Positions 1 to 7,570 of a stretch of DNA of 17,557 bases are shown piece by piece. The notes under the pieces were generated by a model. The model saw only the letters and a list, made by a program, of their open reading frames with translations, was not told the DNA's origin and did no database searches. Origin of the DNA: an uncultured Cocleimonas sp. Its GTDB lineage: Bacteria > Pseudomonadota > Gammaproteobacteria > Thiotrichales > Thiotrichaceae. The translations under genes and the position numbers were made by a program. The stretch lies in assembly GCA_938041705.1 (NCBI GenBank), contig CALISP010000252.1, positions 1-17,557 on the forward strand, given 5' to 3'. The stretch's first letter is position 1. Every line of letters starts with the position of its first letter.

Positions 1-85
1 CGACGTAACTTGGCGCCAATGGCATCAATTTATTATCGACTGCTTGTATTTGATTGGTGTTTGTTTGAGTAGTTAAAACTGACAT
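1..85 (-). CDS. N-terminal fragment of an unidentified leftward gene
   Basis: On the minus strand an ATG at 85-83 opens a frame that stays open for 28 codons to the window edge. It begins MSVLTTQTNTNQIQ and ends LMPLAPSYV at the cut. The leader just upstream contains AAGG-type purine runs (TAAGG and TTAGGG) close to the ATG, partly made by a short direct repeat (CCTAACCTTA then CCTAACCCTTA on the plus strand, 88-108). The peptide is polar with no hydrophobic segment, so it does not look like a signal peptide. There is too little to assign a family. The gene is divergent from the polysaccharide genes that follow. Whether it is real rests on the open frame and plausible ribosome binding site only. 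Confidence 0.45.
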   Translation of the reverse strand, partial: MSVLTTQTNTNQIQAVDNKLMPLAPSYV

Positions 86-125
86 TCCCTAACCTTACCT
101 AACCCTTAATGGATTTATTATTTAC

Positions 126-141
126 GTTTGAATAGTCAAAC
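126..141. promoter_or_regulatory. Palindrome GTTTGA-N4-TCAAAC, possible operator
   Basis: Two perfect 6-base inverted arms are separated by ATAG. The centre lies about 49 bases upstream of the leftward ATG at 85, a position suited to an operator or activator site for that gene. The arms are too short and AT-rich to act as a terminator stem. No specific regulator is implied. Confidence 0.3.
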
Positions 142-457
142 ATTATTTTTGTATTTAAACATCCTATATCAATGTGAAGTTAGTTGTAAGGGTTCTACTC
201 TATACGTAGCCAATTAATAGATAAAAGGATATAAATGACATTTCAATTTATATATTTCAATTAGTTAACAATGATTTATAGATTATTTATTATTATTACA
301 AAAACGCTAATTCTTTATTTATTTAATATAATAAGCTCTCAGAAAATGTTGCAGCAGAAGAAATATACTGAACTATTAATAACGAATTGCATACGAACAA
401 ATTGACATAATTAAAAAAAAGTCCTTGTCACTATCGTCAAACTTTAAGTTGTTGTTT

Positions 458-480
458 AAAAGTGGGGAGGTGTCTTTTAA
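458..480 (+). repeat. Copy A of a 23-nt leader motif shared with lptD
   Basis: The 23 bases match 3915-3937 at 21 positions, same orientation. Mismatches are at motif positions 8 (G/C) and 11 (A/G). The core reads GTG[G/C]GG[A/G]GGTGTC, flanked by AAAAG on the left and CTTTT on the right. In this copy the arms extend to TTAAAAG/CTTTTAA, able to form a 7-bp stem with an 11-nt G-rich loop. It ends 124 nt before the ATG of the O-antigen ligase/polymerase-like gene. It has no T-run and no GC-rich stem, so it is not an intrinsic terminator. Position and strand suit a cis-acting leader element, but the function is unknown. Confidence 0.6.
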
Positions 481-543
481 TAACTATGTAATAAGCATAT
501 AAGTCCTTATTTCAAGCCATTCAGCCTGTTTATCTGCTTATTA

Positions 544-572
544 GTTACATGCTTTCCTTTTAGGCTTATTAT
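544..572 (+). promoter_or_regulatory. Weak sigma-70-like promoter candidate
   Basis: GTTACA (4 of 6 to TTGACA) is followed after 17 bases by TATTAT (5 of 6 to TATAAT), ending 32 nt before the ATG at 605. In DNA this AT-rich such matches arise by chance. If it is the true promoter, the 458-480 motif would lie upstream of transcription and not in the leader RNA. Confidence 0.22.
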
Positions 573-604
573 TGTGAAAAATCAAATAAACTATCTCATT
601 TAAA

Positions 605-1819
605 ATGCCAAATTCCCAATTTAATCAAGCTAACTTTTCTGATGAAATATCTCAGAACAAAAGTGTAGGCATTATTACCTTAGTATCTCTCTTTACAACC
701 TTATTTTTTATTTTTTCAATACCCTGGGGAAATGCGGTTTGGGATGGTCTCAGCAGAGTATTTGGATTATTTGCATTTGGTGCAGCTGGGTTAGCTTTTA
801 TAAGTGGGGGCTCTAGAGGCAGATTTAATATTTTCCATTTGATTGTGGCTATTTTAGGGGCTTGGTTAATCATATCTTTGATATGGTCACCAGACTTTGA
901 GCGTGGAAAGTTCCTATTAAATACCATATTACAATTGATGTTGCTTACAGTGCTTGTAACACTAAATATGGGTGATAGTAAGAAGAACATCTTATTGGCT
1001 TATCATAGTTATGTACTAGGTAATATTGTTGGCTCAGGTATAATTATTTATAACTATTTAAATGGAATTGAATCCATTTATTATCAACGTTATGCAATAC
1101 CAACTTTAGATATTGATGGTCAGTCCATAATGCTTACACTAGCCATACCGATGGCAGCATATTTAACAACGCAATATCAAAAAAAGTGGATAAAATTCTT
1201 TTACGTGATATCTATACCTACAATTGTTTTTGCCGTATTTTTAACAGGTACGAGAACTGCAGCTATCGTTGGAGTAATAGGCGTTTTATATTGGTTAATG
1301 ACCTATAGAAATGCTTCTTTAAGAGTAAAATCTGCCTTCTTTATTATCTTCGTAGCTTCCATGATAACGGCAGTAAGTCTTGCTCCTCAGGAGTCTTTAG
1401 ATAGAATTTTGTCCTCTGGACAGTCTATAAGTAGCGGAACTTTGAACAACCGAACGGTAATCTGGGGTGCTTCACTAGAACAGTGGAAAATATCGCCTTT
1501 TATTGGTAACGGTATTGGAAGTTTAGAATATATTTTAAACACTAAACATGTTCAATATGATAGCGCTCATAGCACTTATATTCATATTCTTACTGAGAAC
1601 GGTATCATCGGCTTAGGCCTATATTTATTGATGATACTAGCTATTGTTTATTATTCATTCAGCGCTCCTTTTTCTGAGATGCTGTTTTTTATGGCACTAC
1701 TATTAACCATATTGGTGAGCCAAATAACCCAACATACACATCTAAGTAAAGAAACATGGTTCGCTTTCACTATGCTCGCCTTGCATGCCAATTTAATTAG
1801 TAAACCCAAAATACACTGA
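605..1819 (+). CDS. O-antigen ligase/polymerase-like integral membrane protein (Wzy_C family)
   Basis: A 404-residue polytopic inner-membrane protein with about ten or more hydrophobic segments spread along its length. The large periplasmic loop typical of O-antigen ligases (WaaL) and Wzy-type polymerases is visible in the second half: an arginine at about 283 in NNRTVIW, then P-x-x-G-N-G-x-G, then H322 in AHSTYIHILTENGIIGLG. This matches the conserved His and E-x-G-x-x-G pattern of the family. It would act on undecaprenyl-linked glycans at the periplasmic face, either joining them to lipid A-core or polymerising repeats. Sequence alone does not separate ligase from polymerase. The ATG has no visible Shine-Dalgarno sequence. 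It is followed after one base by the flippase gene, so the two are almost certainly co-transcribed. Confidence 0.85.
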   Translation: MPNSQFNQANFSDEISQNKSVGIITLVSLFTTLFFIFSIPWGNAVWDGLSRVFGLFAFGAAGLAFISGGSRGRFNIFHLIVAILGAWLIISLIWSPDFERGKFLLNTILQLMLLTVLVTLNMGDSKKNILLAYHSYVLGNIVGSGIIIYNYLNGIESIYYQRYAIPTLDIDGQSIMLTLAIPMAAYLTTQYQKKWIKFFYVISIPTIVFAVFLTGTRTAAIVGVIGVLYWLMTYRNASLRVKSAFFIIFVASMITAVSLAPQESLDRILSSGQSISSGTLNNRTVIWGASLEQWKISPFIGNGIGSLEYILNTKHVQYDSAHSTYIHILTENGIIGLGLYLLMILAIVYYSFSAPFSEMLFFMALLLTILVSQITQHTHLSKETWFAFTMLALHANLISKPKIH

Positions 1820-1820
1820 C

Positions 1821-3263
1821 ATGCTTTTTAAACATACTAGTATTTATATTCTGGCAAAAGCAATCCCAGGAATAATGGCTTTTGCTGCATTAAGCCTTTA
1901 CACACATCTATTGACCCCTGATGAATATGGCTTATATACACTCATATTTACTGCATCTATTTTTGTTCATAACGTTCTATTCAATTGGTTACCTGCGGGC
2001 ACCTTACGTTTTTGGTCAAAACAGGAATATTGTAAAGAAAGCTTTATAAGCACTATCGCCAATACCTATTTAAAATTATTCATGGGTTTGATAGTCATTA
2101 TCTTCCTAAGCGCTTTTTTCTTTTGGGGGACAGATATATTCACGTGGATTGTTTGCTCAATCATATTAACCACTTCAGTGTCTGTTTTTACATTGTCCCA
2201 AAATCTGATGAGCGCACAGATAGAGCCTATAAAATTTGCTAAATTAAGTATTAGTTATTCTATTCTAGCTGTGATTTTTGGAGGTTTGATGGCAAATATG
2301 GGCTATGGCCCAATTGGTGTCATTTTAGGAATAAGTATTGGTTTTTTAATTCCTACTTTTTTCGCAAAAATAGACTTTTGGACTAACTATAAAAGAAAAT
2401 CCTTTAATAAAGAGTTATTCAAAAAAATTGCGTTTTATGGATTACCTTTAGCGAGCGTAACGCTTTTAGAAGAAGTAACAAAAAGTGCTGACCGGTTTAT
2501 GTTGGCATCACTTCAAGACAAGGCTCAAGCAGGCCTTTATGCAGTAGGATACGATTTATCCGGTAACTCGATTTTACTATTAATGAGCGCAATCAACCTT
2601 GCAGCCTATCCTGTAGTAATCAAATTATTAGATACAGAAGGTAAACAAGCAGCTTTAGATTATTTTTATAAATATGCTGTTTTATTATTGGGAATATCAA
2701 TTCCAGCTGTTTTTGGCCTGATTTTGGTAGGCCCGAACTTAATACATTTATTAATAGGCGAAGAATACCAACAAGCGGTCAGTTTTTTACTCCCTTGGAT
2801 AGCAATAGCACTATTAATGATGGGGTTACAAGCAACCTATTTTGACTTAGCCTTTCAATTAGGCCACTACACAATGGGAATTGTAAAATTATCTATTACG
2901 ATTGCAGTAATAAATGTAGCATTAAATTATTATCTTATACCCATCATGGCAATGAAAGGCGCAGCAATCGCAACGCTTATTTCGTTTATAATAGGTGCAA
3001 TACTCAGTGCGATAATAGGTCGAAAGCATTTTGCTTTGCCCTTTCCTATTCGTGACTTTATTAAAATAATAATTGCAACTTTTTGTATGTCTTTATTACT
3101 GTGGGTGTTTAAAGATAACAGAGGTTGGTTGTGGTTGGTTTTGCAACTATTAACTGGTTTAGTTAGTTACGGGATTGTTATTTATGCTTTTAATATATTG
3201 GATATTAGAAATAGTTTAAGGAAATATATTAATAAAGCTAAAGTAATAGATAATCATAACTAA
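1821..3263 (+). CDS. Wzx-like polysaccharide flippase (MOP superfamily)
   Basis: A 480-residue membrane protein with some 12-14 predicted helices. It opens with the pattern usual for Wzx/RfbX exporters: a short cytosolic N-terminus, a first helix, then LTPDEYGLYTLIFTAS, where the E-Y-G-x-Y segment is characteristic of the polysaccharide biosynthesis MOP family. A mid-protein stretch around 210-240 (SVTLLEEVTKSADRFMLASL) carries the charged residues common in helix 7 of these proteins. Role: flipping undecaprenyl-diphosphate-linked oligosaccharide across the inner membrane. It starts one base after the previous stop (TGACATG), which suggests translational coupling. It ends tail to tail with the acetyltransferase, the stop codons overlapping. 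Its substrate cannot be read from the sequence. Confidence 0.87.
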   Translation: MLFKHTSIYILAKAIPGIMAFAALSLYTHLLTPDEYGLYTLIFTASIFVHNVLFNWLPAGTLRFWSKQEYCKESFISTIANTYLKLFMGLIVIIFLSAFFFWGTDIFTWIVCSIILTTSVSVFTLSQNLMSAQIEPIKFAKLSISYSILAVIFGGLMANMGYGPIGVILGISIGFLIPTFFAKIDFWTNYKRKSFNKELFKKIAFYGLPLASVTLLEEVTKSADRFMLASLQDKAQAGLYAVGYDLSGNSILLLMSAINLAAYPVVIKLLDTEGKQAALDYFYKYAVLLLGISIPAVFGLILVGPNLIHLLIGEEYQQAVSFLLPWIAIALLMMGLQATYFDLAFQLGHYTMGIVKLSITIAVINVALNYYLIPIMAMKGAAIATLISFIIGAILSAIIGRKHFALPFPIRDFIKIIIATFCMSLLLWVFKDNRGWLWLVLQLLTGLVSYGIVIYAFNILDIRNSLRKYINKAKVIDNHN

Positions 3264-3754
3264 GATGATGCTTTTATAACTTTAGCCGGACATCCTGCAA
3301 CCACAGTATTACTAGCTACATCTTTTGTAACAACAGAACCAGCTCCTACAATAGCGTTTTCACCAATATCGCCTTTAACGACTACAGTTAAAGGATTAAT
3401 AATCACTCCGTTTGCAATTTTAATTGAATCACCAATTGTGATGAAGTGATTAAGCACTACATTCTCGCCTATAACAGCATCAGAATTAACCACTATGCCT
3501 TTCAAATGATATATCGTCAGTCCAGAACCTATGGACGTTCCTATGGGTATTTCCATCACATAGATTGTTGAGAGTATTTTATACAACATGTGTGTAATTA
3601 TTCGAAGCGGAAATAGTAAAAAATAAATTCCGCCTAGTGACATTTTACGCTTAAAAAAAGTGCCATACCGAAAGAACAACAGAAACATACATACTTCGTA
3701 ATTTCCTGAATTAGCGCTAAAATCTTTTTTTAGAATATTAATTGTATTCTTCAT
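3260..3754 (-). CDS. Hexapeptide-repeat O-acetyltransferase (CysE/WcaB-like)
   Basis: 164 residues. An N-terminal helical region (about 1-65, with a hydrophobic stretch near 41-65) is followed by a left-handed beta-helix from about 69: repeated I-G-x-x-I/V turns such as IPIGTSIGSGLTI, NSDAVIGENVVL, GDIGENAIVGAGSVVTKDV, ending VVAGCPAKVIKAS. H83 and H103 sit where serine acetyltransferase-type enzymes carry their catalytic histidines. The loop present in true CysE between the second His and the next coil is short here, and overall layout resembles the colanic acid acetyltransferase WcaB. Likely acetyl-CoA-dependent O-acetylation of a sugar in the surface polysaccharide, given the adjacent flippase and ligase genes. 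Serine acetyltransferase activity is the main alternative. The ATG at 3754 has no clear Shine-Dalgarno sequence. Confidence 0.8.
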   Translation of the reverse strand: MKNTINILKKDFSANSGNYEVCMFLLFFRYGTFFKRKMSLGGIYFLLFPLRIITHMLYKILSTIYVMEIPIGTSIGSGLTIYHLKGIVVNSDAVIGENVVLNHFITIGDSIKIANGVIINPLTVVVKGDIGENAIVGAGSVVTKDVASNTVVAGCPAKVIKASS

Positions 3755-3796
3755 TGTATAATCATATTTGTTATTAAGTATTTGAAGAAGCTAAAA

Positions 3797-3843
3797 GTTG
3801 ATAAACGGAGCTATATATCAATTAATACAATCAATTTATCAAC
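3797..3843. repeat. Inverted repeat GTTGATAAA / TTTATCAAC
   Basis: Perfect 9-base inverted arms at 3797-3805 and 3835-3843 are separated by 29 bases, in the region between the divergent acetyltransferase and lptD starts. The spacer itself contains further TATCAA/AATCAA words related to the arms, so the segment may present several half-sites or form a long AT-rich hairpin. It is not a standard terminator. A regulator-binding region for one or both divergent genes is the simplest reading. Confidence 0.35.
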
Positions 3844-3914
3844 AAAAAGGCGTTTTTAAAAAAATTCGATATATTTTGTCATCTTTTTATAAGCCTCTAG
3901 TATAACAATTACCT

Positions 3915-3937
3915 AAAAGTGCGGGGGTGTCTTTTAA
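3915..3937 (+). repeat. Copy B of the 23-nt leader motif, upstream of lptD
   Basis: Partner of 458-480 (21 of 23 identical, same strand). The core GTG[G/C]GG[A/G]GGTGTC lies between TAAAAG and CTTTTA arms, a 6-bp stem here. The copy ends 106 nt before the GTG start of lptD. The flanks outside the 23 bases do not align with those of copy A, so this is a short conserved element and not part of a larger duplication or transposon end. No target-site duplication was seen. Confidence 0.6.
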
Positions 3938-4043
3938 ATATCTACAAGCTTAAGGTTAATAGGTAACACTTTAATAGTCTGTAAGCATCGGAAATAATCA
4001 GTAATAGTAGGAAACTGTTATCAATCAAACGTATAATCTCTCA

Positions 4044-6278
4044 GTGAATTATCTTCCTACATATAAATTGCCCGTTATTCTTGGGTTATTGTTTTTCAGT
4101 TTAACCATAACAGCAGAATCTGTAAGTGTTGTTAACGATAAAAACCAGAAAAACGAAAAAAAATATCAGTGTATAAATAACCCTCCAAATATAGTTTCTG
4201 CACAATATTCTTTAACAAATCCAAACCTAGTAAAAGATGCTATATATCTTGAAGCTGATAGTGGAGAAATATCATCAAAAGGTACGTCATCATTAAATGG
4301 TAATGTTGTAATACAACAAAATACTACTCAGTTTAATGCTAATAACGCACAGATAAACCGACAGACCAATGAGGTTACAGCACGAGGAAATGTAGTTTTA
4401 TCAGATTCGAATTTCTCCATGAAAAGCCCGCAAGTAAATTACAATCTGAACGACAAGTCGGGAACTATCAATAATGCTGAATATGCTCTAGGAACTGAAG
4501 GGGCTCATGGTAAAAGTTCAAAAATTACATTATTAGATCAAAACAATTTGCAATTAAATGATGCTACTTTCACTAGTTGTCCTATCAATGACAATAGTTG
4601 GCATTTAGCTATAAGTGACTTAAAACTCAACAAAGAAACACAAATAGGCACAGCAAAAGATGTCACTTTCAATATAGGAGAAGTGCCTGTATTTTACTTT
4701 CCTTGGTTGAAGTTCCCAATTAATAATCAACGCTTATCCGGTTTTCTAAGTCCAAGTGTTAGATTACAAACTAATGCTGGCATTTCAATTCCTTATTACT
4801 TTAATCTAGCGCCCAATTATGATGCCACAGTAAGACTCACAACCCTAAAGAACCGAGGTTTTCAACTTGATAATGAATTCAGATATTTAACTGAAAAGCA
4901 TAAAGGTGAATTATCCTATACCTTCATACCCAACGATAAATCATATAACGATGAAAAACGTGATTATTTTAAGGTTGAACACAAAACTCTTATAAATAAA
5001 ACGACCAAATTAAAATTGAATGCAGAAGGTGTCTCTGATGAAGAATACTTTGATGACTTTTCAACATCGTTAGAAACTAGCACGCGCCCTGCTCTGCAGC
5101 GTCGCCTAGAAATTGTACAAAGTAAAAATCCATGGACTTTTAGTGCTGCTATAGAAGATTATCAAATATTAGATATAGATGAAGACCCCTACTCTAAACT
5201 TCCTGAACTTAAATTAAAATATGCTCCAAAAAAAGGACCAAAAGATTTTAAGTTTGAACTTAATTCCGAGCTTATCTATTTTGATAAAAAAGATGATATT
5301 ACAGGAACCCGTGCAGACGTTAAACTGAAACTAAGTCAAAAATGGGGAAAAGAATCTTGGTATTTCAAGCCTTCTATAAGTGTTGCTCATACTTTATATT
5401 CACTTGATAACACAATAGACGAAAGTCGCATCAATAGAACATTACCTACAATAAGCTTAGATACAGGTTTATTTTTTGATCGTGATGTAACCACAAAGAA
5501 CGAAACTGATTCATATACCCAGACCATAGAACCTCGGTTATTCTATACATATACACCATACAGAAATCAAAGTAACATTCCTATTTTTGATACTGCAAGA
5601 ACAAACTTTTCAGAAAGTAATCAATTATTTTTGGAAAATCGTTTTACCGGTAAAGATAGAATAGCCGATACTAATCAACTCACTTTTGCTGTTAGCTCTC
5701 GTATACAAGACAGAAACACCGGTAATGAAATTTTTAAAGCAACACTTGGACAAGTATTTAACTTTAATGATAGAAAAGTTACGTTACCTGGGGGAACTAT
5801 TTTAACGGGTAAGCGCTCTGATTTACTATTAGAGCTTTCAGGAAGGCTAAATGATCGTTTTCGTTTAGCCTCGACAATTAATTTAAGAAGTGATGACAAG
5901 AGTATTTCAAATTATGATCTTAGATTAAATTATCAAGATAAGAAAAAACGCATTGCTAATCTTAGTTTTCGAAAGTTAAATACCGAGCTTGAGCAAATTA
6001 GTTTTTCAGGTGCATTACCAATCAATGATAAATGGTCTATGGTTGCAAGTATTGATCAAGATACTAAGAATAATCGAAATTTAGAATCCTTATTAGGCGT
6101 CGAATTTCAAGATTGTTGCTGGAAGTCAAGATTAGTTGTGAAACGATATTTAACATCGGATAATGTCACTTATGAAAACCCAGTTTTTATAGAGTTTGAA
6201 TTAAAAGGATTAGGTAATATTGGCAAGAGTGCTACTCGCCAAATAAAGGAAAAAATATACGGATATGATGATTTTTAA
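4044..6278 (+). CDS. lptD: LPS-assembly outer-membrane protein LptD
   Basis: 744 residues. A signal peptide covers about 1-24 (hydrophobic 9-22, probable cut after TITA). An OstA/LptA-like jellyroll follows at about 65-190, with the repeated G-N-V-x-x pattern (LNGNVVIQQ, ARGNVVLSD, LNDKSGTINNAEY). The rest is the LptD beta-barrel, rich in alternating strands. It inserts LPS into the outer leaflet together with LptE. Four cysteines fit the E. coli arrangement: C43, C179 and the adjacent pair C691-C692 near the C-terminus, known in E. coli to form two long-range disulfides. The start is GTG with no Shine-Dalgarno. An in-frame stop at 4008-4010 and the signal peptide support it. The last 14 bases overlap surA. 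Confidence 0.96.
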   Translation: MNYLPTYKLPVILGLLFFSLTITAESVSVVNDKNQKNEKKYQCINNPPNIVSAQYSLTNPNLVKDAIYLEADSGEISSKGTSSLNGNVVIQQNTTQFNANNAQINRQTNEVTARGNVVLSDSNFSMKSPQVNYNLNDKSGTINNAEYALGTEGAHGKSSKITLLDQNNLQLNDATFTSCPINDNSWHLAISDLKLNKETQIGTAKDVTFNIGEVPVFYFPWLKFPINNQRLSGFLSPSVRLQTNAGISIPYYFNLAPNYDATVRLTTLKNRGFQLDNEFRYLTEKHKGELSYTFIPNDKSYNDEKRDYFKVEHKTLINKTTKLKLNAEGVSDEEYFDDFSTSLETSTRPALQRRLEIVQSKNPWTFSAAIEDYQILDIDEDPYSKLPELKLKYAPKKGPKDFKFELNSELIYFDKKDDITGTRADVKLKLSQKWGKESWYFKPSISVAHTLYSLDNTIDESRINRTLPTISLDTGLFFDRDVTTKNETDSYTQTIEPRLFYTYTPYRNQSNIPIFDTARTNFSESNQLFLENRFTGKDRIADTNQLTFAVSSRIQDRNTGNEIFKATLGQVFNFNDRKVTLPGGTILTGKRSDLLLELSGRLNDRFRLASTINLRSDDKSISNYDLRLNYQDKKKRIANLSFRKLNTELEQISFSGALPINDKWSMVASIDQDTKNNRNLESLLGVEFQDCCWKSRLVVKRYLTSDNVTYENPVFIEFELKGLGNIGKSATRQIKEKIYGYDDF

Positions 6279-7563
6279 ATCAGTAAAAACAAAACAGCTC
6301 ATTCGAAAGATAAATATCACTTCGATGTTAATGTCACTTGTAATCTTATCAAGTGTTGCTTTTAGCACCCTTTCAAATGCAGCAGAACAAGCACTTGATA
6401 GCATTGCGGCAGTGGTGAATAGTGATGTTGTTATGGTTAGTGAAGTAAGATCTGCAGCCAGACAATTTACTGCTGAACAAAAAACTGAATTATCAGATCA
6501 ACAATTATTTAAACAAGTCCTAGAAAAACTGATAATGGACAAGATTCAAGTACAAAAAGCTAAAGCAATTGGAATAAAAATTGATGATGCCGCTGTCGAT
6601 ACTGCAATGCAGACTATTGCAAAACAAAACAACTTAGATTTACAACAACTTCGACTTGCACTTATTGAACGTGGTTTAAATTATAAAGATTTCAGAGAAG
6701 GTTTAAGAGACAGACTTTTTACAGATAATTTACGTAAGAGACAACAAGGCCGTAATAATATTGGTGAAAATGAAATAGATGATTTAATCCAATCTGAAAG
6801 CTTCAATCTTAGTAAGAATGTACAGTATGAGTTGATTGATATTCTTATCCCAAATAATACGAATTCGGTTAAACAATTTAATACAAACTTAAAACGTGCC
6901 CAAAACTTAAGAAATAAATTATTACTTAATAAAAACCTAAGCTCACCAGAAATAGTAAAAATGGGAGCTAAAAAAATAAATTTAGGTTGGAAAAATGCTG
7001 AAACATTAAGCCCAATTTATTCCAGAACAATCAGTCTTATGGACGAAGGTGAATTATCTAATGTTATAAGAGATAACAAAGGATTCCACATCTTAAAATT
7101 AGTTAAACAGCGTGGTGGAAAACGACAACAAATACAAGAAGCTCGTGTTAGACACATATTAATTAGTAACAAAGACCCTAAAGCCAGAGTTAAAGTTATT
7201 CAATTGCGTAACAAAATCCTTGCAGGAGAAAGCTTTAGTAAATTAGCTACCAAGCATTCAGAAGATAAAGGAAGTGCTTCTAATGGTGGTGAATTGCCTA
7301 TGACTAATACGGCTAATTATGTTCCACCTTTTACAAAAGCGGTTAATAGCATTGCTTTAAATTCAGTAAGTCAACCTGTAGAAACAAGGTTTGGATGGCA
7401 CATCATTGAAGTACTAGACAGAAAAAGTAGTGATAAAACAAGAGAATCCATTCAAGATAAAGCTAAGAAATTAGTCAGTGATGAAAAACGTGCAAACGAT
7501 TTAAATAATTGGCTGAAAACATTACGTGATGAAGCGTATGTAGAATACAGAATTAAACTGTAG
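6265..7563 (+). CDS. surA: Periplasmic chaperone / peptidyl-prolyl isomerase SurA
   Basis: 432 residues. A signal peptide has a long basic n-region (1-19), hydrophobic core 21-36 and cut after SNA (about 39). The SurA N-terminal chaperone domain starts ALDSIAAVVNSDVV and runs to about residue 165. Two parvulin-like units follow. The first (about 185-285) is divergent. The second (about 292-387) has the canonical EARVRHILIS, GGELP and FGWHIIEVLDR elements and is probably the active or structurally intact one. SurA escorts unfolded beta-barrel proteins, LptD among them, to the BAM complex. The gene overlaps lptD by 14 bases. A second ATG follows directly at 6268, and AAGGA lies about 13 bases upstream of the first. 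Confidence 0.95.
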   Translation: MMIFKSVKTKQLIRKINITSMLMSLVILSSVAFSTLSNAAEQALDSIAAVVNSDVVMVSEVRSAARQFTAEQKTELSDQQLFKQVLEKLIMDKIQVQKAKAIGIKIDDAAVDTAMQTIAKQNNLDLQQLRLALIERGLNYKDFREGLRDRLFTDNLRKRQQGRNNIGENEIDDLIQSESFNLSKNVQYELIDILIPNNTNSVKQFNTNLKRAQNLRNKLLLNKNLSSPEIVKMGAKKINLGWKNAETLSPIYSRTISLMDEGELSNVIRDNKGFHILKLVKQRGGKRQQIQEARVRHILISNKDPKARVKVIQLRNKILAGESFSKLATKHSEDKGSASNGGELPMTNTANYVPPFTKAVNSIALNSVSQPVETRFGWHIIEVLDRKSSDKTRESIQDKAKKLVSDEKRANDLNNWLKTLRDEAYVEYRIKL

Positions 7564-7570
7564 TAAATAA

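Larger units (their letters stand above)
86..604. other. Long non-coding region between divergent genes
   Basis: About 520 bases without a credible gene, very AT-rich. It holds a palindrome near the leftward gene start (126-141), the 23-nt motif shared with the lptD leader (458-480) and a weak promoter-like pair (544-572). The only small ATG frame noticed (346-405, 19 codons plus stop) has no ribosome binding site or recognisable product. The region probably serves as the control region for both flanking transcription units. Confidence 0.6.

Noticed and set aside
346..405. Small ATG frame of 19 codons upstream of the O-antigen ligase/polymerase-like gene
   Set aside because: No ribosome binding site, no recognisable product, and such frames are expected in 500 bases of AT-rich non-coding DNA.
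402..434. Perfect -35-like TTGACA
   Set aside because: No acceptable -10 hexamer lies 16-18 bases downstream; the nearest candidates are TTGTCA or CACTAT at a wrong distance.
458..480. Leader motif read as an intrinsic terminator or IS end
   Set aside because: The stem is short and AT-only apart from one G-C pair, there is no following T-run beyond the arm, and no transposase, target-site duplication or long terminal repeat is present at either copy.
490..502. 13-base exact match AATAAGCATATAA between 490-502 and 15497-15509, upstream of the ligase-like and cytochrome genes
   Set aside because: One or two exact AT-rich 13-mers are expected by chance in a window this size and no flanking similarity extends it.
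652..990. 112-codon antisense frame within the O-antigen ligase/polymerase-like gene
   Set aside because: The overlapping sense gene has clear family motifs; the antisense peptide shows no recognisable domain.
5675..6404. Antisense frames within lptD (5675-5899) and across the lptD-surA junction (6210-6404)
   Set aside because: Both are shadows of conserved genes with no independent coding evidence.
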